From Bacillus sp. V3B (GTDB taxonomy: Bacteria; Bacillota; Bacilli; Bacillales; Cytobacillaceae), in contig NZ_JAETXM010000003.1 in the NCBI RefSeq assembly GCF_024494465.1, positions 62,001 to 126,000 of the forward strand: a stretch of DNA of 64,000 bases, read 5' to 3'. The notes beneath the pieces are model-generated. The model searched no databases. It worked only from the letters and a program-made list of their open reading frames with translations, and had not been told where the DNA came from. The translations under genes were made by a program, and so were the position numbers. This document shows positions 1 to 7,200 of the stretch, one piece after another (the first letter of the stretch is position 1; each line of letters begins with the position of its first letter).

Positions 1-593
1 CAGAAAACGGACAGGATGCGTACGAGAAAGTTAAAAAAAATGATTATGATCTCATGGTTCTTGATGTCATGATGCCATTAATGGACGGATGGCAGACGAT
101 TGAACAAGTGAGGAAAATATCAGAAATTCCGATCATTATGCTGACAGCCAAAGGCTCGATCCAGGATAAAGTAACTGGATTGTCTACAGGAGCGGATGAT
201 TATTTAGTAAAACCGTTTGATGAAGCGGAATTGTTGGTAAGAATCAAGGCTTTACTGCGTAGGGCAAATAGTCAAGAGAAAAATATTGACCATGATGAAG
301 TATTAAAATATGAAGGTGTTATTTTGAATTTAACAGCGAGAGAGGCTAGTTATGAAGATGAAAAGCTTAATCTAACTCCAACTGAATTTGATCTTTTAGA
401 GGTTTTGATTAAACATAGGGGAAAGGTATTATCGAGAGAGCAACTTGTGGAACAGATTTGGGGGATTGAGTTTACAGGAGAAGATCGAACGGTTGATGTA
501 CACATTAAGAATTTGCGTGTAAAGCTTAAAACTTTAGGGATTGATCAGTTATTAATTAAAACTGTTTGGGGTATTGGATATAAAGTAGAATAA
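1..593 (+). CDS. OmpR/PhoB-family response regulator, 5' end cut off by window
   Basis: Cytoplasmic DNA-binding response regulator of a two-component system. The frame is open from base 3, so the true start lies before the window and the annotated part is incomplete. Visible receiver features are the phospho-acceptor Asp in LDVMMP, a LTAK threonine region and the KPFDEAELLVRI segment. A winged-helix output domain follows, with LTPTEFDLLEVL and the C-terminal VKTVWGIGYK-type hairpin. No histidine kinase follows it; ten bases downstream begins a small membrane protein, probably in the same transcript. Its partner kinase would have to lie upstream or elsewhere. Neighbouring Met-rich and copper genes suggest a metal or envelope stress role, which is inference. 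Confidence 0.93.
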   Translation, partial: ENGQDAYEKVKKNDYDLMVLDVMMPLMDGWQTIEQVRKISEIPIIMLTAKGSIQDKVTGLSTGADDYLVKPFDEAELLVRIKALLRRANSQEKNIDHDEVLKYEGVILNLTAREASYEDEKLNLTPTEFDLLEVLIKHRGKVLSREQLVEQIWGIEFTGEDRTVDVHIKNLRVKLKTLGIDQLLIKTVWGIGYKVE

Positions 594-603
594 AGGTGAG
601 AAG

Positions 604-843
604 ATGAAACGATTATTGCCGATAATCATATTAATGATCTCCATTATATTAGGGCTTTTATTTCTGGCTTTTGTGCTAAGGATGACTTGGTTTACGCCCG
701 GATCAATGGGGATGATGATGGGACCACATATGATGTATAATCATATGTCGTTCTGGTTTAGTCAAATGTTTTGGATTTTACTCATTATCATAGGTATCAT
801 GATACTTATTTGGCTTGTTTTAAGTAAAAAAAGGAAGAAATAA
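604..843 (+). CDS. small two-helix membrane protein with Met/His-rich loop
   Basis: A 79-residue protein that I do not assign to a named family. It has an N-terminal hydrophobic helix (about residues 4-26), a loop with clustered Met and His (GSMGMMMGPHMMYNHM) and a second helix (about 49-73) ending in a KKRKK tail. It starts 10 bases after the response regulator stop, with GGTGAGA as ribosome site, so it is likely cotranscribed. Met/His-rich loops facing outward are common in copper or silver handling proteins; a metal-binding role is inference from composition and from the csoR-copZ-copA genes nearby. Confidence 0.75.
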   Translation: MKRLLPIIILMISIILGLLFLAFVLRMTWFTPGSMGMMMGPHMMYNHMSFWFSQMFWILLIIIGIMILIWLVLSKKRKK

Positions 844-885
844 AGTAGTATGAAGCGGCTTAATCATAGCTTCTATACTGAAGAG

Positions 886-920
886 GGTACAGTGAATCAA
901 TCGATTCCTGTACCTTTTTT
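886..920 (+). terminator. rho-independent terminator
   Basis: GGTACAG (886-892) pairs with CTGTACC (908-914), followed by six T residues. It closes the response regulator and membrane protein transcript. Confidence 0.7.
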
Positions 921-1000
921 AATGTTAATTTTTCTTCATACTTTCTTTACTTTTAGAAGTTATATTAAAAGTGTAGAGGAAATAGAAGGAGGGAAAAGGG

Positions 1001-1252
1001 ATGATGGGACCTGGATATGGACACTATGGAGGATTTGGAATGGGAGGTGGATCATTCATGATGATCGTAGTCATTTTGATTATTGGGATCTTTGTATATA
1101 TGGTGTTGAACAAACAAAACACAGGTAATGGAAACAATAAGATTTCACAGCCAACACCAAATTCAGAAGCGATTGAAATTGTAAAATCAAGATTTGCACG
1201 CGGTGAAATTACGGTAGAAGAGTTCGAGCAAATCAAGAAAAAATTACTATAA
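1001..1252 (+). CDS. SHOCT-domain small membrane protein
   Basis: An 83-residue protein with a Gly/Met-rich N-terminus (MMGPGYGHYGGFGMGGG), one transmembrane helix (about residues 19-36) and a C-terminal SHOCT-type module of about 28 residues (IVKSRFARGEITVEEFEQIKK). SHOCT modules are short C-terminal motifs, probably for oligomerisation. A strong GAAGGAGGG ribosome site precedes the ATGATG start. It lies in the cluster of Met-rich small membrane proteins beside the copper genes; the exact function is unknown. Confidence 0.8.
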   Translation: MMGPGYGHYGGFGMGGGSFMMIVVILIIGIFVYMVLNKQNTGNGNNKISQPTPNSEAIEIVKSRFARGEITVEEFEQIKKKLL

Positions 1253-1289
1253 GAATGAAAGTAAATCTATTATAAATAAGGAGTGTTTT

Positions 1290-1625
1290 ATGATGAAAAA
1301 GACAATTATGACTGGAGTATTGGCTGCGGCCCTTATTGTATCAGGTGGAACAGGTTTATACATGGCGTCTGCAAAGGAAAAACCTGTAAATCCAGTGACA
1401 TTTATGCAAGAGCAGAAAGTTGATTATGATCAGATGACAAATATGATGGAAACAGGGAATTTTGATGATATGCAAGAATTCATGGAAGAGGGAAATATGA
1501 ACTTTGGCCAAATGAAGGGGCATATGAGCGAAATGCATCCTTATTTGGATAACCAGGAGTTAGAGGAATTGTATAAAAGTATGCATGGAACAGGTGATGG
1601 ATATCAAAACCGTAATTTCCAATAA
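1290..1625 (+). CDS. small exported Met/His-rich protein (paralogue of 6238-6498)
   Basis: A 111-residue protein with a Sec signal peptide (hydrophobic stretch about residues 8-25, likely cleavage after ASA at about 28). The mature part is acidic and rich in Met. Its C-terminal half carries NFGQMK, then HMSEMHP, then QELEELY and MHG, a pattern repeated in the minus-strand gene at 6238-6498. GGAG at 1280-1283 supports the start. The paired Met and His residues could bind Cu(I) or Ag(I) outside the membrane, which is inference. No named family is recognised. Confidence 0.78.
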   Translation: MMKKTIMTGVLAAALIVSGGTGLYMASAKEKPVNPVTFMQEQKVDYDQMTNMMETGNFDDMQEFMEEGNMNFGQMKGHMSEMHPYLDNQELEELYKSMHGTGDGYQNRNFQ

Positions 1626-1656
1626 ATAGATGAAAGTTTCTATGCAGAAACAGGTG

Positions 1657-1685
1657 AATAGGCCGGATGATTCCGGCCTATTTTT
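1657..1685 (+). terminator. rho-independent terminator
   Basis: AATAGGCCGGA (1657-1667) pairs with TCCGGCCTATT across a TGAT loop, followed by a T run. It ends the transcript of the exported Met/His-rich protein. Confidence 0.9.
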
Positions 1686-1763
1686 CAAATAAATCAATTG
1701 AGGACGAATGGACACTTAGGCTTATTTGGGTCTTTTTCATCTTTTGTATGGTTAATATATGTT

Positions 1764-1797
1764 AATGCACAAATTCTGCAAATTTTTTGGATATACT
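1764..1797 (+). promoter_or_regulatory. promoter with TCTGCA-type direct repeat (lipoprotein gene)
   Basis: AATGCA (1764-1769), five bases, TCTGCA (1775-1780), eleven bases, then TATACT (1792-1797) as -10. The half-sites recur with 11-bp periodicity, as expected for an OmpR/PhoB-type regulator dimer, and replace a good -35. The same layout is found upstream of the genes at 6238-6498 and 8203-9573. Confidence 0.6.
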
Positions 1798-1824
1798 ACT
1801 AACCATAAAAGGAGGAATAAGGAA

Positions 1825-2460
1825 ATGAAGATAAAAAATGGAAAAATGATTTTATTAACCTTACTTGCAGCGTTATTATTAGTGTTAGGTGCTTGTGCTA
1901 ATGATAATGAAGAAACAGAGAATACAGATCAAGAAAATAATCAGGGAAATCCAAATGTAGACGAGGAAAATACGGATACAGATTCTAGCTCTGAAGAAGA
2001 CATGGAAGGAACGGATCATAGTAATATGGACATGTCTAGCTCAGGTGAAGTTCCCGAAGGTTTGAAAGTAGCAGAAAATCCAACCTATAAAGCTGGGAGT
2101 AAAGTGATAATCGAATCAGATCACATGGAGGGGATGAAGGGTGCTGAAGCAACGATTGTAGGTGCTTATGACACTACCGCTTATGCAGTTTCATACACTC
2201 CAACAACTGGTGGAGAAAGAGTGGAAAATCATAAATGGGTGATTCATGAAGAGCTGATAGATGCTGGAGATGCACCGTTACAATCTGGTACGGAAGTGAC
2301 GACAGAGGCATCACACATGGAAGGAATGGTAGGTGTGACTCTTGAAATTGATTCAGCCGAAGAAACGACTGTGTATATGGTTGATTTCAGAACAACGGAT
2401 GGTGAAGAAGTTAAAAATCATAAATGGGTGACAGAAAGTGAATTATCACCTGCTGAATAA
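1825..2460 (+). CDS. ydhK: YdhK-family lipoprotein with two DUF1541 repeats
   Basis: A 211-residue lipoprotein predicted to be anchored on the outer face of the membrane. The lipobox LVLGAC places the lipidated Cys at residue 24. An acidic, low-complexity linker with SNMDMSS follows. Two copies of the DUF1541 module come next (about 85-145 and 150-208), each with a SHMEGM or DHMEGM motif and ending in NHKWV. The start at 1825 is chosen over the upstream 1759 ATG because AAAGGAGGAATAAGGAA lies directly before it. It stands alone with its own promoter and terminator. Metal binding by the HMEGM motifs is plausible but not proven. Confidence 0.85.
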   Translation: MKIKNGKMILLTLLAALLLVLGACANDNEETENTDQENNQGNPNVDEENTDTDSSSEEDMEGTDHSNMDMSSSGEVPEGLKVAENPTYKAGSKVIIESDHMEGMKGAEATIVGAYDTTAYAVSYTPTTGGERVENHKWVIHEELIDAGDAPLQSGTEVTTEASHMEGMVGVTLEIDSAEETTVYMVDFRTTDGEEVKNHKWVTESELSPAE

Positions 2461-2510
2461 ACTGATAACTCGGAAAATCTGTAATAAAATGAATCAATTT
2501 TTAATCCATC

Positions 2511-2550
2511 AAACGAGCTATTCCTTAAAAGGATATGCTCGTTTTCTTTT
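2511..2550 (+). terminator. rho-independent terminator
   Basis: AAACGAGC (from 2511) pairs with GCTCGTTT, with an inner ATTCCTT/AAGGAT extension, followed by TTCTTTTT. It lies after the YdhK lipoprotein gene. The rest of 2551-2669 shows no gene. Confidence 0.85.
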
Positions 2551-2669
2551 TAAAAGAGTCGAAAAGGAAAGGTTTTGAAGTGGGTAATTTATTTGAGGAA
2601 TTTCTGACTTCATCCGAATTTTATCCAACGGTGGAACGTATGATAAAGATATTGTCACATTTAAGACAC

Positions 2670-2699
2670 TTTACATAGGGTACCGGGGTATAATATAAT
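2670..2699 (+). promoter_or_regulatory. csoR-copZ promoter with CsoR-type operator in the spacer
   Basis: TTTACA (2670-2675) and TATAAT (2694-2699) are separated by 18 bases. The spacer holds TAGGGTACCGGGGTATA, a GC-centred imperfect palindrome that resembles the known CsoR operator of Bacillus copZA. Apo-CsoR bound here would block RNA polymerase, and Cu(I) would release it. The operator assignment rests on similarity and position. Confidence 0.6.
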
Positions 2700-2722
2700 A
2701 CAGTTAAGGGGAGGGGAGTAAG

Positions 2723-3064
2723 ATGGAACCCGAATTAGAAAATGATGTGGTCTCAGAGGAAAGTTGTTGCTCCCATACACATGGACGAACGAGTCATCAT
2801 TCTGAGAAAACGAAAAAAAATCTTGTGACCCGACTGAACCGGATTGAGGGTCAAATTCGGGGCATAAAGAGGTTAATTGAAACGGATACTTATTGTGATG
2901 ATGTCATCACTCAGATTGCTGCTTCTCAGGCGGCTTTAAACGGTGTCGCAAAAATCCTTCTTGAAGCACATATGAAAGAATGTGTGGCCGATCGAATTAA
3001 AGAAGGAGACATGGAAGTCTTAGATGAAGTGCTTATCACCATACAAAAATTAATGAAAAAATAA
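2723..3064 (+). CDS. csoR: copper-sensing repressor CsoR
   Basis: A 113-residue all-alpha repressor of the CsoR/RcnR family. It binds DNA as apo-protein and is released by Cu(I). The Cu(I) ligands Cys58 (TYCDD), His83 and Cys87 (AHMKECV) are all present, and RLNRIEGQIRGIKR marks the DNA-binding helix. The N-terminus carries an extra CCSHTHGRTSHH segment, a likely additional metal-chelating tail. It begins an operon with copZ, 14 bases downstream, and is probably autoregulated through the site at 2670-2699. Confidence 0.95.
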   Translation: MEPELENDVVSEESCCSHTHGRTSHHSEKTKKNLVTRLNRIEGQIRGIKRLIETDTYCDDVITQIAASQAALNGVAKILLEAHMKECVADRIKEGDMEVLDEVLITIQKLMKK

Positions 3065-3078
3065 AGGAGTTGATCGTA

Positions 3079-3285
3079 ATGGAAAAAGTAACACTTAATG
3101 TAGAAGGAATGTCTTGTGGTCATTGCGTCAAAGCAGTAGAAGGAAGCGTTGGGGGACTTAATGGAGTTTCCAGTGTAAAAGTAAATCTTGAAAGCAAGAC
3201 GGTAGACGTTGAATATAATGCTGATGAAGTGAAATTAGAAGCAATCAAAGAAACGATCGATGATCAAGGGTACGATGTAAAATAA
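3079..3285 (+). CDS. copZ: copper chaperone CopZ
   Basis: A 68-residue heavy-metal-associated domain protein with the Cu(I)-binding GMSCGHC loop near the N-terminus and the beta-alpha-beta-beta-alpha-beta length typical of CopZ. It carries Cu(I) in the cytoplasm to CopA and to CsoR. The ATG at 3079 is preferred to the TTG at 3070, because AAAGGAG (3063-3069) would abut the TTG. It is cotranscribed with csoR and is separated from copA by a terminator. Confidence 0.95.
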   Translation: MEKVTLNVEGMSCGHCVKAVEGSVGGLNGVSSVKVNLESKTVDVEYNADEVKLEAIKETIDDQGYDVK

Positions 3286-3295
3286 TGATAAGTAG

Positions 3296-3324
3296 ACGTG
3301 CTTGAACTAGCACGTTCTCTTTTT
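3296..3324 (+). terminator. rho-independent terminator between copZ and copA
   Basis: ACGTGC (3296-3301) pairs with GCACGT (3310-3315), followed by TCTCTTTTT. It separates csoR-copZ from copA, which has its own candidate operator. Confidence 0.8.
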
Positions 3325-3332
3325 CAAATGAA

Positions 3333-3350
3333 TATACCCTATATAGGTAT
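3333..3350 (+). promoter_or_regulatory. candidate CsoR operator upstream of copA
   Basis: TATACCCTATATAGGTAT is a near-perfect palindrome centred between the copZ terminator and the copA ribosome site, and its outer half-sites resemble the operator at 2670-2699. It ends just before the Shine-Dalgarno sequence, so it probably overlaps the -10 or start point. No clear -35 was found. Confidence 0.5.
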
Positions 3351-3362
3351 GAGGTGGTAAAA

Positions 3363-5777
3363 ATGAATGAAAAAATAGTCGAAAGTCAATTTCAGGTTAC
3401 CGGCATGACATGTGCGGCATGTTCGACACGAGTTGAAAAAGGGTTGAAAAAAATGGAAGGTGTCCAAGATGCGAACGTCAATCTTGCCCTTGAAACAGCT
3501 ATGGTGAAATATGATTCTGCAGCTATGGGTCTCGGTGATATTCAAAAGAAAGTAAGAGATCTTGGTTATGATGTTGTGACAGAGAAAAAAGAACTGGTTC
3601 TAACTGGTATGACATGTGCAGCATGCTCAACAAGAATTGAAAAAGGGCTTAATAAAATGGATGGAATGATTAGTGCCAATGTCAATCTCGCTCTTGAAAA
3701 AGCATCTGTAGAATACAATCCATCCGTTATTTCACCGAAAGATATGATTCAAAAGGTGGAAAATCTCGGTTATGGGGCAATCGTAAAAAGTGATGAGAAT
3801 GAAAAAGAATCCGTTGATTACCGCCAAAAAGAGATCGAAAAACAGCAAGGTAAGTTTATTTTCTCGGCCATTTTATCATTGCCACTTCTTTGGGCAATGT
3901 TTGGACACTTTGGCTTTACATCCTCTCTTTATGTTCCAGAGGCTTTCATGAACCCTTGGGTGCAAATGGCCCTTGCAACACCTGTTCAATTTTATATCGG
4001 GAAGCAATTTTATGTAGGAGCCTATAAAGCACTCAAAAATAAAAGTGCCAACATGGATGTTTTAGTGGCTCTTGGTACATCTGCCGCTTATTTTTACAGT
4101 GTATATTTGTCTATACAAACGATCGGAAACAATGCTCATTTGGAAGGGCTTTATTTTGAAACAAGTGCTGTTCTCATTACATTAATTATTCTTGGAAAAC
4201 TGTTTGAAGCGAAAGCAAAGGGTAGATCCTCTGAAGCGATTAAGAAATTGATGGGATTGCAAGCGAAAACGGCAACCGTCATTCGTAATGGAGAAGAAGC
4301 TAATATCCCATTGGAAGATGTTATTTCTGGAGATATTTTAGTAGTCAAACCAGGGGAGAAAATTCCTGTTGATGGGGAAGTTCTTGAAGGTAGTTCTGCA
4401 CTTGATGAGTCGATGATAACGGGAGAAAGTGTCCCGGTTGATAAAACAGTTGGAGATAATGTCATTGGTGCTACGATCAATAAAAATGGATTTATTAAAA
4501 TAAAAGCCACTAAGGTAGGGAAAGAAACAGCTCTATCACAAATTATTAAAATAGTTGAAGAAGCACAAGGATCAAAGGCACCGATTCAGCGTTTAGCGGA
4601 TTCCATCTCTGGAATATTTGTACCAATTGTTGTCGTTATTGCCGTTATTACGTTTTTTATTTGGTATTTATGGGCAGATCCAGGAAACTTCGCTGAAGCT
4701 CTAGAAAAATTAATTGCTATTCTCGTTATTGCTTGTCCATGTGCTCTCGGTCTTGCAACGCCAACATCCATTATGGCTGGTTCCGGTCGGGCCGCAGAAT
4801 ATGGCATTCTATTTAAAGGCGGCGAGCATCTTGAAATGACACACGGGGTAAATACCGTTATTTTAGATAAAACCGGAACAATTACGAACGGGACTCCTGT
4901 TCTGACAGATGTGATAACAGACGAGAATGAAGCAGAATTCTTATCCCTCGTTGGATCTGCTGAAAAGCAATCCGAGCATCCGCTCGCACAGGCTATTGTT
5001 GAGGGGATTAAGGAGAAATCAATTGAGTTCAAAGAGGTTTCTGAGTTTGAAAATATCCCTGGATATGGGATTAAAGCAAATGTTAATGGAAAAGAGGTTC
5101 TTGTGGGTACACGCCGTCTTATGAAAAAGTACAATGTCGATATCGAGCATGTATTAGAAGAGATGGAGGGCCTTGAAAGATCCGGGAAAACAGCTATGCT
5201 GGCTTCTGTCGATGGCGTCTATGCGGGTCTTGTTGCTGTCGCTGACACGATTAAAGAAACGTCCACCGCGGCGATCAAGCGTATGAAAGAAATGGGACTT
5301 GAAGTGATTATGATTACAGGTGATAACAAACAGACAGCGAGTGCGATTGCCAAACAGGCAGGGGTCGACCATGTCATTGCTGAAGTCTTGCCAGAAGGAA
5401 AAGCAGAAGAGGTGAAGAAACTTCAGGCACAAGGGAAGAAAGTAGCCATGGTTGGAGATGGGATTAATGATGCACCAGCCCTTGCCACTGCAGATATCGG
5501 AATGGCAATTGGAACAGGTACAGATGTTGCGATGGAAGCAGCAGATATTACATTGATCCGTGGCGATTTGAATAGTATTCCGGATTCCCTCTTAATGAGT
5601 CATAAAACGATGCGTAATATTAAACAAAACCTTTTCTGGGCACTTGCTTATAACACAATCGGCATTCCAATTGCTGCACTTGGATTTTTAGCTCCTTGGC
5701 TTGCAGGGGCTGCGATGGCATTTAGTTCAGTATCCGTTGTGCTCAATGCACTTCGTTTGCAAAAAGTAAAACTCTAA
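3363..5777 (+). CDS. copA: Cu(I)-exporting P1B-type ATPase CopA
   Basis: An 804-residue membrane ATPase that pumps Cu(I) out of the cytoplasm. Two N-terminal heavy-metal domains each carry GMTCAAC (first about residues 14-20). The transmembrane part holds the CPC ion-binding motif ([11 protein letters not shown]). Soluble domains show TGES (actuator), DKTGT (phosphorylated Asp), SEHP (nucleotide-binding) and GDGINDAP. The length and motif order are normal. The ATG at 3363 is used because GAGGTGG lies six bases before it; the upstream GTG falls inside that site. It has its own candidate CsoR operator and is followed after 12 bases by a 43-residue membrane peptide. Confidence 0.97.
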   Translation: MNEKIVESQFQVTGMTCAACSTRVEKGLKKMEGVQDANVNLALETAMVKYDSAAMGLGDIQKKVRDLGYDVVTEKKELVLTGMTCAACSTRIEKGLNKMDGMISANVNLALEKASVEYNPSVISPKDMIQKVENLGYGAIVKSDENEKESVDYRQKEIEKQQGKFIFSAILSLPLLWAMFGHFGFTSSLYVPEAFMNPWVQMALATPVQFYIGKQFYVGAYKALKNKSANMDVLVALGTSAAYFYSVYLSIQTIGNNAHLEGLYFETSAVLITLIILGKLFEAKAKGRSSEAIKKLMGLQAKTATVIRNGEEANIPLEDVISGDILVVKPGEKIPVDGEVLEGSSALDESMITGESVPVDKTVGDNVIGATINKNGFIKIKATKVGKETALSQIIKIVEEAQGSKAPIQRLADSISGIFVPIVVVIAVITFFIWYLWADPGNFAEALEKLIAILVIACPCALGLATPTSIMAGSGRAAEYGILFKGGEHLEMTHGVNTVILDKTGTITNGTPVLTDVITDENEAEFLSLVGSAEKQSEHPLAQAIVEGIKEKSIEFKEVSEFENIPGYGIKANVNGKEVLVGTRRLMKKYNVDIEHVLEEMEGLERSGKTAMLASVDGVYAGLVAVADTIKETSTAAIKRMKEMGLEVIMITGDNKQTASAIAKQAGVDHVIAEVLPEGKAEEVKKLQAQGKKVAMVGDGINDAPALATADIGMAIGTGTDVAMEAADITLIRGDLNSIPDSLLMSHKTMRNIKQNLFWALAYNTIGIPIAALGFLAPWLAGAAMAFSSVSVVLNALRLQKVKL

Positions 5778-5789
5778 GGAGACGGTCTT

Positions 5790-5921
5790 ATGAAAAAATG
5801 GATGATTTCCGCGCTTATTTATTTGGTAGTTGTTGTCGGTTCGTATTACGCCTACACGTCAATATCAGGGGCTCCTGCTGAAGATATTGAGCATTCGAAT
5901 ACAGAACAACATGATCAATAG
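5790..5921 (+). CDS. 43-residue single-pass membrane peptide downstream of copA
   Basis: A short open frame beginning 12 bases after copA, with AAGGAGAC as ribosome site. The product has one hydrophobic helix (about residues 5-24, SALIYLVVVVGSYYAY) and an acidic, His-containing tail ending in HSNTEQHDQ. Placement between copA and a strong terminator indicates it belongs to the copA transcript. No family is recognised. It could be a small partner or regulator of CopA, which is inference. Confidence 0.65.
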   Translation: MKKWMISALIYLVVVVGSYYAYTSISGAPAEDIEHSNTEQHDQ

Positions 5922-5960
5922 ACTTTGATCATGAACCGTTCTGGTAGATTACTTATTTAA

Positions 5961-5995
5961 GATGGTTCCTAGTAGAAACTAGGGACCGTCTTTAT
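5961..5995 (+). terminator. rho-independent terminator of the copA unit
   Basis: A 13-bp stem (GATGGTTCCTAGT with ACTAGGGACCGTC, loop AGAA) followed by TTTATATT. Confidence 0.85.
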
Positions 5996-5996
5996 A

Positions 5997-6184
5997 TTAA
6001 AGGCTATGTTAATGATTCATGTTGAAAATTTATCTTTGGTGTATGTGGCCATGTGTGTTATTCCATTGAATAACGTAATGGACGCGTGTACCAAAGGCAT
6101 TTAAAGCATTAACTAACAATATTGTGTAACAAAGCCATATTAAAAAGTAATTATTCGATTTTAGACATTTTTATGAATAAATAA
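5997..6184. other. intergenic, nothing recognised
   Basis: AT-rich spacer between the copA unit and the convergent minus-strand gene. No open frame, repeat or clear site was seen. Confidence 0.5.
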
Positions 6185-6217
6185 GAAAAACCTGTCTCAC
6201 TTGTGGACAGGTTTTTC
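6185..6217. terminator. bidirectional rho-independent terminator
   Basis: AAAAACCTGTC and GACAGGTTTTT form a stem with A and T runs on both sides. It serves mainly the minus-strand gene ending at 6238. Confidence 0.85.
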
Positions 6218-6237
6218 TAACAAGGATTGTATTCAAA

Positions 6238-6498
6238 CTAAAAATTATTCATCATATTTTCCATTTTTGCTTGATTTCCTTCCATCATGCCACCTTCTCC
6301 ATGGCAGGAATCATACATTTGTTTTAGTTCTTGTATGGATAGGTCAGGGTGCATTTCTTCCATATAGGGTTTCATCTGTCCGAAATTTAATAATCCTTCA
6401 CCATTTGCATCCTCATTTGCTTGTGCGAAAGCAAATGTTCCTGTTCCGCCTAAAAGAATGGCTCCTGTTAAAACTCCGATGGCTAATTTCTTTTTCAT
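6238..6498 (-). CDS. small exported Met/His-rich protein (paralogue of 1290-1625)
   Basis: An 86-residue secreted protein. The signal peptide runs to about residue 25 (cleavage after AFA). The mature chain carries NFGQMK, then MEEMHP, then QELKQMY and CHGEGGMMEG, aligning with the protein at 1290-1625, and ends in a Met/Asn-rich tail. The start at 6498 is chosen because GGAGATGGAGG precedes it; the ATG at 6507 lies inside that site. Its promoter carries the TCTGCA direct repeat, so it probably responds to the kinase/regulator pair at 7524-9573. Function is unknown; metal sequestration is inferred. Confidence 0.78.
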   Translation of the reverse strand: MKKKLAIGVLTGAILLGGTGTFAFAQANEDANGEGLLNFGQMKPYMEEMHPDLSIQELKQMYDSCHGEGGMMEGNQAKMENMMNNF

Positions 6499-6523
6499 TT
6501 CCTCCATCTCCTTTCATATTTCT

Positions 6524-6557
6524 ATTATAGCGTGAACATTTGCAGATCCTATGCAGA
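6524..6557 (-). promoter_or_regulatory. promoter with TCTGCA direct repeat (small exported protein)
   Basis: On the minus strand: TCTGCA (6557-6552), five bases, TCTGCA (6546-6541), eleven bases, TATAAT (6529-6524). This is the best-conserved of three matching sites, with two perfect half-sites at 11-bp spacing and a consensus -10 but no good -35, as in activator-dependent promoters. Confidence 0.65.
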
Positions 6558-6885
6558 AACTTTGAGGAAGTTGTTAAGGTTGTCACGATCCCTCTTTCTA
6601 CTATAAATATTCTTATGTACTAATGATAAGGTCGTCATTTTGTCCACCAACCGCTTCAATATTGATGATGACCATATGCGGCAAACAAATAATAGCTGGA
6701 CCAGGTTTGGAAATATAGCTCGTATTGACGCAAATTTGTTCGGGACAAGTAGAAGATCTGATGCGGATCTCTTCATCTTTTATCATTTTAGGCGAGAAGA
6801 CTCCCACTTCAATTTTGTGAAGGGCAACGCCCAAAAATAAGTGGGAGATGAATCGTCTTTTTGCGTAGCGAAACATGTGTTTGCG

Positions 6886-6894
6886 TGGTATAAT
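6886..6894 (+). promoter_or_regulatory. extended -10 promoter inside the IS605-type element
   Basis: TGGTATAAT matches the extended -10 form TGnTATAAT. It would start a transcript near 6901 that runs to the right end of the element. Confidence 0.5.
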
Positions 6895-6900
6895 ATACCT

Positions 6901-7200
6901 GTACAAGTTGTTCTTTGAAAACTGAAGATAGGAGGTTCTAGCAGGAAAAACGTCTGCTAGGTAAAATCTTCAACGTTCTTTCGTCCCACACGTACCGAAG
7001 TTGCTAATCCTTAGCTAAAGTAGGACGTGTGGCGAGTCAACGTACAAGTTTGCATGACTGGCAGGAGGCTAAATTAGTCGTTTGTACTGCTAACCGTCGG
7101 TGCGACGGGGTTAGCCTGCTCAATATCTGTTCGATAGAACGGAGTTCGCAGGAATCCCCCACTTCAAATTTCGTCAGAAATTAAGTGGTGGGTAGTTCAA
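6901..7200 (+). ncRNA. candidate omega-RNA-like structured RNA
   Basis: About 300 bases with successive hairpins: CTAGCAG/CTGCTAG, CCACACGT/ACGTGTGG, GCTAACCGTCG/CGACGGGGTTAGC and the right-end stem. TnpB guide RNAs (omega-RNA, reRNA) are transcribed through the right end of their elements and use the flanking bases as guide. Position, right-end sequence and promoter fit that model, but no tnpB is present. A transcript would read on into the interrupted gene as antisense. Expression and structure are inferred. Confidence 0.5.

Larger units (their letters stand above)
6784..7200 (+). mobile_element. 417-bp IS200/IS605-type element without tnpA or tnpB
   Basis: The left end has a hairpin with CTCCCACTT and AAGTGGGAG (about 6801-6847). 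The right end has CCCCCACTT pairing with AAGTGGTGGG and terminates in GTAGTTCAA, the type of right end found after tnpB genes. TTTAT (6779-6783) lies directly 5' of the element, with no target duplication, as in single-strand transposition of this superfamily. The boundaries are fixed by the restored reading frame of the interrupted gene. No transposase or TnpB frame remains; the inside is structured non-coding sequence. A 62-bp relative is at 28700-28761. Confidence 0.78.

Noticed and set aside
850-1128. 92-residue plus-strand frame starting MKRLNHSFYTEEG
   Set aside because: It spans a terminator and overlaps the SHOCT gene out of frame; no family features, and the ribosome site belongs to the SHOCT gene.
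1640-1651. CTATGCAGAAAC, identical to 6549-6560 and containing a TCTGCA half-site in reverse
   Set aside because: It lies after the 1290-1625 gene without a -10 at the expected distance or a gene to drive; not counted as a regulon promoter.
4151-5134. Long minus-strand frames inside copA
   Set aside because: Antisense shadows of a conserved ATPase; no independent signals.
6640-6840. Plus-strand 66-residue frame across the left end of the IS605-type element
   Set aside because: Antisense to the NusG-II fragment, with no ribosome site or family features.
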